Shown: positions 8,901 through 12,253 of the stretch, in pieces
Position numbering within the stretch: position 1 is the stretch's first letter
How the letters are laid out: each line of letters opens with the position of its first letter
NCBI GenBank assembly: GCA_030544165.1
Contig: JAUNRP010000015.1
Coordinates: 1-15,908, forward strand
Reading direction: 5' to 3'
Source of the DNA: a bacterium
Lineage (GTDB): Bacteria; Actinomycetota; Actinomycetes; Actinomycetales; Actinomycetaceae
DNA length: 15,908 nt
The notes under the pieces: generated by a model
Database searches by the model: none
Seen by the model: only the letters and a program-made list of their open reading frames with translations
What the model was told of the DNA's origin: nothing
Translations under genes and position numbers: made by a program

Positions 8901-9408
8901 TGATCTCATCGTCCACACTCACATCGAAACCTGGGCCGGAGGCCGCATCGAGATGGGTTGGCAGACCGGTCTCCTGGGAGAGCTCCACCGTCACCCACTC
9001 ACTGTTGACCGGTGCCGCGGCCGGAGCCACAGCGGCCGCGCGGGCGGAGGACGGCTGATCGTCACCTTCGGCAACGTCATCTGTGCCCTCACGCACCGTG
9101 ACATCGGGCAGGACCTCGCTCGTGGGCACCTCGCTCGCCTCATCGGCGGGCGATACCTCGGCAGGCGCGCTCTCGGCCGGCTCCGTGTCCTGGGGTGACG
9201 GCGCCTCAGCCGCGCCTTCAGGCGGCACACCCTCCATCACGGGCGGCACGGCTTCCACGCTCTCGGAGGTCACCTCCTCCGCGGCACCCTCCGGCGCTGC
9301 GCTGGCGACCGGCGCGAGCGCCACCGCGCCTCCCCACGCAATCACACACGCGGCAACCGCCGCAGTTGAACGAACTCCAAACGTCGCCTTCATTGCCGAA
9401 GCGGCCAT
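2968..9408 (-). CDS. Giant sortase-anchored surface protein with SdrD_B-like and four DUF11 domains
   Basis: A predicted adhesin-like cell-wall protein of 2146 residues. Residues 1-37 form a signal peptide (K7, R13, hydrophobic core, cleavage expected after APVASA). Residues 38 to about 130 are an acidic Pro/Glu/Ala-rich stalk. About 140-1330 is a beta-rich-looking region rich in Gly, Thr, Asn and Trp that I cannot assign. About 1334-1478 is an SdrD_B-like domain, with the calcium-loop-like DDFDRDGIWDEGE at 1343-1355. Four DUF11-type repeats of about 150 residues fill about 1480-2080. A Pro/Thr stalk leads to MPPTG (2110-2114), a hydrophobic helix (2119-2138) and RRR, a sortase sorting signal with M in place of L. 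The 20 mature cysteines occur in consecutive close pairs. ATG 9408 is chosen over GTG 9432 because a good ribosome site precedes it. No sortase gene lies in the window. The ligand is unknown. Confidence 0.9.
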   Translation of the reverse strand: MAASAMKATFGVRSTAAVAACVIAWGGAVALAPVASAAPEGAAEEVTSESVEAVPPVMEGVPPEGAAEAPSPQDTEPAESAPAEVSPADEASEVPTSEVLPDVTVREGTDDVAEGDDQPSSARAAAVAPAAAPVNSEWVTVELSQETGLPTHLDAASGPGFDVSVDDEIIRTNDVISYTIEVALRAGTPEGTTIENPVLTIALPQGQQFVDLVDGRPTFRDTKGNYNVQVPAFCKPGSTLTYSSGTTMPNPVLTGDFYATLTNLPTQTLACIVDPVSVGNTRSITVHASVRPEVPHGTEWNDVRASASGDNLELVTSNPVAQTVSAATKWDLSINGSQVMPTRENTDFVKQNGVESCVQTFGAGTGDWSGDPTGLAQQQCFVGGYSVTLSQPSGGYGGVPMQDGSFTYTFDVSPETIWSGPAFENGEPTGLTIFETVKAHNDANPDDQIILPGGVPTSAAGGHGWVYQSAGTHLSNTNATVSNSVRNSGTTTLTKYDGNKATFTVTGADTTAYTVPTYSAEPANFVLWPERGYVYAQRVFIHIPVGVLSEKFEFFDAIDRGGVDGAIQTHAFIDLPQSSLTFETVAGAEYPTNQYSDVDGEFNNYRNMGFGLVNRILVANQWMSPVPVGDVPETPLVVEGPSTATSPQRYWPGNPGAYGPTGEAAIYKGDGVAVPGEFVINGIMHEGRSWDGGGTLTCTAFDNSKVVIDPVGTRGVPTNPSPRQQVMESGPLKYPTFSDVRTDGGGATWIYGSMYQYRSATKEAASSPRDAVNQYGMGDRYSDFSVRYGVGAVDDTGCVQPIAWYSAEQVNSGVDGVTWETINKVEVYLETFGGGNVQEFRTLVAVGMRTLDNDPGTIIPTHTNYSQEWFSPRHNAASQTVEGVRAGVYLASGVQWDQTTGYDAEVNNSGGDLPFRLGDRLTAVDILGRVVSSVETDTDSDAFVRTDLWTPNFSQNTATQPRSLGDIASEYENLGNVPLYGPGDAFRLRLQPLLDGHPMPPAGSTVNVLLETCIPASLARTGAPAFTAVNGGTATGSSTWIGADPSYPYGDPQLRCAPGEEYLALYWPGRDVADPLPMIHLPVAVKETAMNGIITTQSVMSVWSGSTATGTNLDPSLFTQRADRSRAEIQAPNGFRVAKFTPNTQVFVDEIGNVSTPTITWNIEARNINSGNTISRVDVIDYLPESGVNGSSYAGGRKFISTRVTSGEGVDLYVTRATLGSLTIGQWSDPINPANQPGGSTVWCTLDGSDTYPAGGDTAACPATPDEVTGVRALHPGALPNGDLFSFEILQSAEGRANGDVMVNEVTMRASGIDLPVFSRSNAVWDGRDVPPNPGAISGNVWDDFDRDGIWDEGEPPLRGVEVTLRGTPNWCDAKMEAFLAGDDPDTIQCAPIERTVLTDENGFYRFTEVHLGVPTETIIDDNGEEQPNLYGPRTPYTITFTTPDGYDPTVPGRSLAPTTQVELNADNQFVTGIDAGYIKPATLAVEKAVVDAATGVAPVATTAGDVLTYTVTATNTSERPFVTAEPAVLIDDLSGVLSGATLEGDPTATAGSAAIVGNLLVWEGTLESEASATITYQVRVTATTATSLVNTAFVTTDPVDEDTGLPTDPETGTVPSTPDECEATTCATTTTPIGALAITKEASPAGEVAVGTPITYTVRITNESEASYTDARPATFVDDLTDVLDVAAVDPGSVTATAGHAEFVGSALVWYGPLDPGASATVTYSVTATSAGTATNVAFVTPPGQIDPDGPGGTPPSLPEDPGTGDPVTPPAECVAPTCATTTTPVTDPALPAFSVEKTASADSVEVGEELTYTVTVANTTDIAAGVVVVVDDMGDVLDNAVLVGAPSASAGSVDVVGDQVVWSGSLGGSESVTITYTVRATSAGSAVNTAFVAPPGTTPDPETGEPVDPETGEPVTPPAECVAPGCATTTTPVVPVPVPGEPTLVVEKSVSAASVEVGEELTYTVTVTNTSAVQADEVMVVDDLADVVAYAELIGGITASAGTAERVENLIVWTGSLAGSESVTITYTFRATAPGSAVNVAFVAPPGTTPDPDTGVPVDPGTGTPVTPPAECVGPECSPTITPVVPVPTAPPTTPGTPPVTPAPTPTMPPTGADAGVASLVALGLAAAGILAFGASRRRLTTSR
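2971..3081 (-). other. Sortase sorting signal (MPPTG, hydrophobic helix, RRR tail)
   Basis: The last 37 codons of the surface-protein gene encode MPPTG, a linker ADAG, about 20 hydrophobic residues rich in Ala, Leu, Val and Gly, then RRRLTTSR. This is the usual layout of a cell-wall sorting signal. The first residue of the pentapeptide is methionine rather than leucine. Confidence 0.8.
3172..4970 (-). repeat. Array of four DUF11-type repeats within the surface-protein gene
   Basis: Four in-frame units run in coding order at about 4970-4504, 4503-4033, 4032-3589 and 3588-3172. Each has a strand like VEVGEELTYTVTVTNTS, a V(V)DDL(x)DV segment, W-x-G-x-L, TITYxVRATxxGxxxNxAFV, and a Pro-rich linker ending in C-x4-C followed by about ATTTTP. 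The first cysteine codons of the pairs lie at 4543-4545, 4084-4086, 3640-3642 and 3187-3189, a spacing of 459, 444 and 453 bp. The two C-terminal units are visibly the most alike at DNA level, which suggests the latest duplication. Confidence 0.85.
3660..3707 (-). repeat. 24-bp tandem repeat encoding the octapeptide DPETGEPV twice
   Basis: Two adjacent 24-bp units (3660-3683 and 3684-3707) differ at a few bases and encode DPETGEPV-DPETGEPV in the linker of the third DUF11 unit. A related pair, encoding DPDTGVPV-DPGTGTPV, occupies the matching linker of the fourth unit around 3210-3257. Such short in-frame repeats can expand or contract the stalk. Confidence 0.75.
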
Positions 9409-9414
9409 GTCACT

Positions 9415-9420
9415 CTCCCC
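9415..9420 (-). promoter_or_regulatory. Ribosome binding site that fixes the surface-protein start
   Basis: GGGGAG on the minus strand lies 6 nt before ATG 9408. The in-frame GTG at 9432 has no comparable site and would place eight extra residues (MVHPGESD) before the signal peptide. Confidence 0.7.
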
Positions 9421-9475
9421 AGGGTGTACCACTGCGATGGCTCAACACCGAACCCAGTCGCCCCCCAGCCGTTCA

Positions 9476-9481
9476 ACCATA
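9476..9481 (-). promoter_or_regulatory. Possible -10 box for the surface-protein gene
   Basis: TATGGT on the minus strand fits TANNNT and would give a 5' leader of about 60 nt with the Shine-Dalgarno site inside it. No clear -35 is seen at 17 nt upstream. The surrounding bases 9475-9530 are unusually AT-rich for this window. Confidence 0.25.
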
Positions 9482-9511
9482 TTGGAAATCCGGCTCTTGT
9501 AGTAGTAATTT

Positions 9512-9527
9512 GCTGACCTCAATCAGC
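9512..9527. other. Small inverted repeat downstream of nth, upstream of the surface-protein gene
   Basis: GCTGA (9512-9516) and TCAGC (9523-9527) form a 5-bp stem with a 6-nt loop, beginning 8 nt after the nth stop on the minus strand. With no T-run it would be a weak terminator; it could equally be an operator for the surface-protein gene. Confidence 0.3.
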
Positions 9528-9535
9528 GTGCCTCT

Positions 9536-10183
9536 TCACACTCCGCGGCGCGGACACAACTCCAGAACCGGACACCGCCCGCACTCGGGTTTCCGGGCCG
9601 TGCAACACCGCCGCCCGTGGAAGATCATGCGGTGGCAGAACATGGTCCACTCCTCCGGGGGCAGGAGGCGTCCGAGCTCTGCCTCCACCTTCACCGGATC
9701 CTCCAGACGCGTGAACCCCATCCGCCGCGAGAGCCGGCCAACGTGCGTGTCCACCGTGATCCCCGGGATCCCGAACGCGTTGCCCAGCACCACGTTCGCC
9801 GTCTTCCGCCCCACCCCCGGTAGCGTCACCAGATCCTCCAGGCGAGCCGGGACCTCACCGCCGTACTCCGCGAGCAGCCGTGCGGAGAGCGCAATGATGT
9901 TGCGCGCCTTGGAGCGGAACAGCCCGATCGAGCGCAGCACGAACTCCACGTCCGCCGCCGGGGCCGCCGCGAGCAGCTCGGGGGAACCGAACCGTGCGAA
10001 CAGTTCCGGCGTCACCTTGTTCACCGCCGCATCGGTGGTCTGGGCGGAGAGCACCGTGGCCACCAGCAGTTCGAACGGGTTCCGGAAGTCCAGCTCGCAG
10101 TGGGCGTCCGGGTACTCGAGCGCCAGGCCGGCGTTGATCGCCTCCGCCCTGGCGGACTTCGATGCCCTGCTCTCCCGTGCCAC
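9536..10183 (-). CDS. nth: Endonuclease III (HhH-GPD DNA glycosylase/AP lyase)
   Basis: A 215-residue base-excision repair enzyme that removes oxidised pyrimidines and cleaves at abasic sites. The helix-hairpin-helix LPGVGRKTANVV carries the catalytic lysine K127, and VDTHVGRL carries the catalytic aspartate D145. The 4Fe-4S cluster ligands are C194, C201, C204 and C210 with the classic C-x6-C-x2-C-x5-C spacing. The start is GTG 10183; an in-frame stop lies just upstream, so no longer protein is possible, and the TANNNT box at 10190-10195 is placed for leaderless initiation. The gene is divergent from crp, as nth and crp are in M. tuberculosis. The protein is slightly shorter than many Nth proteins at the N-terminus, but all catalytic parts are present. 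Confidence 0.95.
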   Translation of the reverse strand: MARESRASKSARAEAINAGLALEYPDAHCELDFRNPFELLVATVLSAQTTDAAVNKVTPELFARFGSPELLAAAPAADVEFVLRSIGLFRSKARNIIALSARLLAEYGGEVPARLEDLVTLPGVGRKTANVVLGNAFGIPGITVDTHVGRLSRRMGFTRLEDPVKVEAELGRLLPPEEWTMFCHRMIFHGRRCCTARKPECGRCPVLELCPRRGV

Positions 10184-10189
10184 CCCACC

Positions 10190-10195
10190 AGCCTA
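10190..10195 (-). promoter_or_regulatory. Candidate -10 box of a leaderless promoter for nth
   Basis: TAGGCT on the minus strand is separated by 6 nt from the GTG start at 10183, the spacing expected when transcription begins at the start codon. The 6 nt between, GGTGGG, are not a good Shine-Dalgarno site at that distance. Confidence 0.4.
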
Positions 10196-10228
10196 GGCGC
10201 GCCGTCCCGCGACACCTGTGCACTAAGC

Positions 10229-10244
10229 CGTGCCCCAGATCACA
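10229..10244. promoter_or_regulatory. Weak CRP-like box upstream of crp
   Basis: CGTGC-N6-TCACA matches the TGTGA-N6-TCACA consensus at 8 of 10 defined positions, with one perfect half-site. It lies 50 nt before the crp start in the 111-bp divergent nth-crp intergenic region, so autoregulation is possible but unproven. Confidence 0.25.
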
Positions 10245-10294
10245 GCAAGTGGCAGTATGGGAGGAGAATCAAGGAAATAGACGATGGGAGTCAC

Positions 10295-10975
10295 GTGGAC
10301 GAGAACCTGATCGCAACAGTGCCGCTGTTCGAGGCCCTGAGCGAGGAGGACCAGCAGCAGCTCTCCTCGATGACCTCCGAGGTCACCTTCCGCAAGGGTG
10401 AGAAGCTCTTCTCCGAGGGGGACGCCGGTGACCGCCTCTTCCTCCTGGTGGACGGCAAGGTCAAGCTCGGCCACACCGCCCCGGACGGCCGCGAGAACCT
10501 GATCGCCGTGCTCGGTCCCGGGGAGATGATCGGTGAGCTGACGCTCTTCGATCCGGGCCCCCGCTCCACCACCGCCACCGCGGTGGCCCCCACCACGATG
10601 CTCCAACTGGACCACAACGCGGTGATGGACTTCATCGATTCCCGCCCGGAGCTCGCCAAGCACATGCTCAAGGCCCTCGCCCAGCGCCTGCGCCGCACCA
10701 ACGTGCAGCTCGCTGACCTGGTCTTCTCCGATGTGCCCGGCCGCGTGGCCAAGGCCCTCCTCGATCTCGCGGACCGCTTCGGCACCGGCGGCGAGGACGG
10801 CACCGTCCACGTCCCCCACGACCTCACCCAGGAGGAACTCGCCCAACTGGTGGGCGCCTCCCGCGAGACCGTCAACAAGTCCCTCGCCGAGTTCGTCTCC
10901 CGCGGCTGGATCCGCCTCGAGGGCAGGGGCGTCCACCTCCTCGACGTGGACCGCCTCCGCCGTCGGGCCCGCTGA
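10295..10975 (+). CDS. crp: Crp/Fnr-family cAMP-responsive transcription regulator
   Basis: A 226-residue regulator close in length and pattern to mycobacterial CRP (Rv3676). The N-terminal cyclic-nucleotide domain (about 10-115) contains GELTLFDPGPRSTT, giving the phosphate-contacting pair E81 and R90. The dimer helix ends in RLRRTN, with T135 and N136 where CRP proteins contact the adenine. The C-terminal helix-turn-helix is LTQEELAQLVGASRETVNKS (177-196), followed by a wing and the tail RRRAR. GTG 10295 is chosen because VDENLIATVPLF aligns with the start of mycobacterial CRP and GGGAG lies 4 nt upstream; in-frame extension further upstream gives no family-like sequence. It is divergent from nth. 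The pocket residues favour cAMP binding over a haem or iron-sulfur Fnr type, since no cysteine cluster is present. Confidence 0.93.
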   Translation: MDENLIATVPLFEALSEEDQQQLSSMTSEVTFRKGEKLFSEGDAGDRLFLLVDGKVKLGHTAPDGRENLIAVLGPGEMIGELTLFDPGPRSTTATAVAPTTMLQLDHNAVMDFIDSRPELAKHMLKALAQRLRRTNVQLADLVFSDVPGRVAKALLDLADRFGTGGEDGTVHVPHDLTQEELAQLVGASRETVNKSLAEFVSRGWIRLEGRGVHLLDVDRLRRRAR

Positions 10976-10989
10976 GAAACCCCCAGCGA

Positions 10990-11024
10990 ACGGCGCCGTT
11001 ACGGGTCAACCCGGGCGGCGCCGT
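10990..11024. terminator. Bidirectional hairpin between crp and ridA
   Basis: ACGGCGCCG (10990-10998) pairs with CGGCGCCGT (11016-11024). Inside, CGGGT (11002-11006) pairs with ACCCG (11009-11013), extending the stem through an internal loop. The structure lies between the converging stops of crp and the RidA-like gene and can act on both. There is no T-tract. Confidence 0.75.
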
Positions 11025-11035
11025 CGCCGTACGTA

Positions 11036-11503
11036 CTACTCTTCCCCGACGACGGCGAGCGTCAGTTCCAGCTCGACCGGCACTCCCAGCGGGAGTGCTG
11101 CCACCCCGACGGCGGAGCGTACGTGGGTGCCCGCCTCACCGAAGACCTCCCCCAGGAGGTGGGAGGCGCCGTTGGCAACGGCGGGCTGGCCCGTGAAGCC
11201 GGGGGCGGAGGCGACGTAGACGACCAGCTTGAGGATGCGCTCGATCTGGTCCAGTCCTCCCGCGGCATCGGCGGCGGCGGCCAGGGCGTTGAGGCAGGCG
11301 GTACGGGCGGCGTCCGTGGCGGACTCCACGCTGACCCCGTCACCCACCACACCGGTGATGGTGGGCTCGCCGTTCACCACGGGAAGCTGGCCGGAGGTCA
11401 CCACCGTGCCCCCGTGCCGGATGGCCGGGATGTAGGCGGCCACCGGAGTGGCCACGGGCGGCAGTTCGATCCCGAGTTCCGCGAGGCGCCCGGAGGCACT
11501 CAC
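11036..11503 (-). CDS. RidA/YjgF-family protein
   Basis: A 155-residue cytosolic protein of the RidA (YjgF/UK114) superfamily, whose characterised members hydrolyse reactive enamine/imine intermediates from amino-acid metabolism. Visible are GGTVVTSGQLP near the N-terminus, the mid-domain ERILKLVVYVAS, and the C-terminal signature RSAVGVAALPLGVPVELEL. R129 and E144 occupy the places of the substrate-carboxylate arginine and the conserved glutamate. The protein is longer than the 125-130-residue RidA archetype and resembles the YjgF-like subgroup represented by Rv3678c, whose reaction is not established. The start GTG 11503 overlaps the stop of the DUF4177 gene as GTGA, so translation is likely coupled. 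A longer in-frame extension upstream is only the shadow of that small gene. Confidence 0.88.
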   Translation of the reverse strand: MSASGRLAELGIELPPVATPVAAYIPAIRHGGTVVTSGQLPVVNGEPTITGVVGDGVSVESATDAARTACLNALAAAADAAGGLDQIERILKLVVYVASAPGFTGQPAVANGASHLLGEVFGEAGTHVRSAVGVAALPLGVPVELELTLAVVGEE

Positions 11504-11658
11504 GCGATTTCCCGCTTCATGTAGGCCACCAGGTTGGACGAGCCCTCGGGGCCGGGGACCACCTGGACGAGCTCCCAGCCATCGGATCCCCACTGATCGA
11601 GGATGGCCTTGGTGGCATGGATGAGCAGAGGCACGGTCGCGTATTCCCACTTGGTCAT
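11500..11658 (-). CDS. 52-residue DUF4177-like conserved protein
   Basis: A very small gene encoding 52 residues. The protein begins MTKWEYATVPLLIHATKAIL, followed by a WGSDGWELVQVVPGP segment and a C-terminal VAYMKREIA. W-E-Y near the start, GWELV and a terminal K-R are the DUF4177 pattern. It closely matches the size and pattern I recall for Rv3678A, at the same chromosomal position. No function is known to me. Its stop overlaps the ridA start by 4 nt (GTGA), so the two are probably one transcript. A TANNNT box 6 nt before the ATG and no Shine-Dalgarno site suggest a leaderless start. Confidence 0.88.
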   Translation of the reverse strand: MTKWEYATVPLLIHATKAILDQWGSDGWELVQVVPGPEGSSNLVAYMKREIA

Positions 11659-11664
11659 GACGCA

Positions 11665-11670
11665 ATCCTA
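11665..11670 (-). promoter_or_regulatory. Candidate -10 box of a leaderless promoter for the DUF4177-ridA pair
   Basis: TAGGAT on the minus strand lies 6 nt before the ATG at 11658. It overlaps CCTCC and is preceded by a small hairpin, with no clear -35. Confidence 0.45.
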
Positions 11671-11674
11671 GGAG

Positions 11675-11692
11675 GCCCACGGCGGTGTGGGC
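11675..11692 (-). terminator. Weak hairpin between whiB4 and the DUF4177 gene
   Basis: GCCCAC (11675-11680) and GTGGGC (11687-11692) form a 6-bp stem with a 6-nt loop, 10 nt after the whiB4 stop on the minus strand. There is no T-run. It may only weaken read-through from whiB4 into the next pair. Confidence 0.4.
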
Positions 11693-11701
11693 GAGGCGGC
11701 G

Positions 11702-12055
11702 TCAGACGGTGCGGAGTGTGGCCTGGCTCTGGCGGAGGCGGGTGATGATGCGCGGGGCCACGGGGCTGCGGAGTTCCACGGCGGTGACATCGTCACTTCC
11801 CAGCCACGAGTCCCAGTCCTGCACATTGGGGTACTGGCGCAGGAGCGCGCGGCGCTCGCGTTCGGTCAGCCCGCCCCACACCCCGAACGTGGTCCTCGAC
11901 TCGAGGGCATCGGCGAGGCACTCCATGCGTACCGGGCACGCGAAGCAGCGGACACGGGCATCCCTCTGGGCGGCACCGCGGACGAACAGCGAGTCCGGTG
12001 GCGCACTGGCACATGCCGCCCGGGCTGCCCACGTTTGGTCATCGTTGACGCTCAT
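11702..12055 (-). CDS. whiB4: WhiB-family iron-sulfur transcription regulator, WhiB4-like
   Basis: A 117-residue WhiB protein. The 4Fe-4S ligands are C15, C37, C40 and C46 (C-x21-C-x2-C-x5-C), followed by the GVWGG turn (58-62) that WhiB proteins use to contact the sigma factor. The segment SLFVRGAAQRDARVRC and the tail TERERRALLRQYP match the WhiB4 pattern I recall from M. tuberculosis (Rv3681c, 118 residues), a redox sensor of oxidative stress. In this copy the N-terminus before the first cysteine is short. The start ATG 12055 has the Shine-Dalgarno sequence GGAGGA 5 nt upstream, unlike its leaderless-looking neighbours. The gene is divergent from ponA2 with 198 bp between them. A CRP-like box overlaps its predicted -10. 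Confidence 0.93.
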   Translation of the reverse strand: MSVNDDQTWAARAACASAPPDSLFVRGAAQRDARVRCFACPVRMECLADALESRTTFGVWGGLTERERRALLRQYPNVQDWDSWLGSDDVTAVELRSPVAPRIITRLRQSQATLRTV

Positions 12056-12080
12056 GTGGATCCTCCGTGCTTGAGCTTTC

Positions 12081-12096
12081 TTTGACTTTAGTCACA
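12081..12096. promoter_or_regulatory. CRP/GlxR-like operator at the whiB4 promoter
   Basis: Read on the minus strand, TGTGA-CTAAAG-TCAAA matches TGTGA-N6-TCACA at 9 of 10 defined positions. It covers the candidate whiB4 -10 box, a position expected for repression, and also contains the 12-bp palindrome TGACTTTAGTCA (12083-12094). CRP control of a whiB gene is known in mycobacteria (whiB1 by Rv3676). The ligand and effect here are inferred. Confidence 0.5.
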
Positions 12097-12114
12097 CTTT
12101 GGGCAGGAATGCAA
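12085..12114 (-). promoter_or_regulatory. Candidate whiB4 promoter
   Basis: On the minus strand, TTGCAT (12114-12109) as -35 and TAAAGT (12090-12085) as -10 are separated by 18 nt. The predicted transcript would start near 12078 and carry the GGAGGA ribosome site at 12066-12061. Confidence 0.45.
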
Positions 12115-12240
12115 TTGCCGGTTGCGATTCCCCGGCCCTCTTCGGGGGCAAAGAACCCAACAACGGTTGAATCCGGGACCTCGGCCACATGTGACCACTC
12201 CCTCGTGGTGCCCCTCCTTCAATCTGTCTGCGGGTACACG

Positions 12241-12246
12241 TACTCT
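12241..12246 (+). promoter_or_regulatory. Candidate -10 box of a leaderless promoter for ponA2
   Basis: TACTCT ends 7 nt before the ATG at 12254, the same geometry as at the hydrolase gene. CTTCAA at 12217-12222, with an 18-nt spacer, is a poor -35. The TTGGGGGC between box and start is not a normal Shine-Dalgarno site. Confidence 0.45.
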
Positions 12247-12253
12247 TGGGGGC

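Noticed and set aside
2923..9535. Transposon or IS carrying the surface-protein gene
   Set aside because: No transposase, terminal inverted repeats or target-site duplication are seen at either end of the gene.
10100..10294. Upstream extension of crp across the nth start
   Set aside because: It would run through the divergent promoter region and into nth, and yields no CRP-like sequence.
11504..11680. Upstream extension of the RidA-like gene by 59 residues
   Set aside because: The extension is the out-of-frame shadow of the DUF4177 gene. GTG 11503 overlaps that gene's stop in the usual coupled manner.
12130..12147. Hairpin CCCCG/CGGGG between whiB4 and ponA2
   Set aside because: The stem is only 5 bp with an 8-nt loop and lies in a divergent intergenic region, where no terminator is needed. 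It is expected by chance in GC-rich DNA.
12122..12253. Upstream in-frame ATG that would lengthen ponA2 by 44 residues
   Set aside because: The extra residues have no family character, and the segment contains the predicted promoter. The hydrophobic anchor follows directly from ATG 12254.
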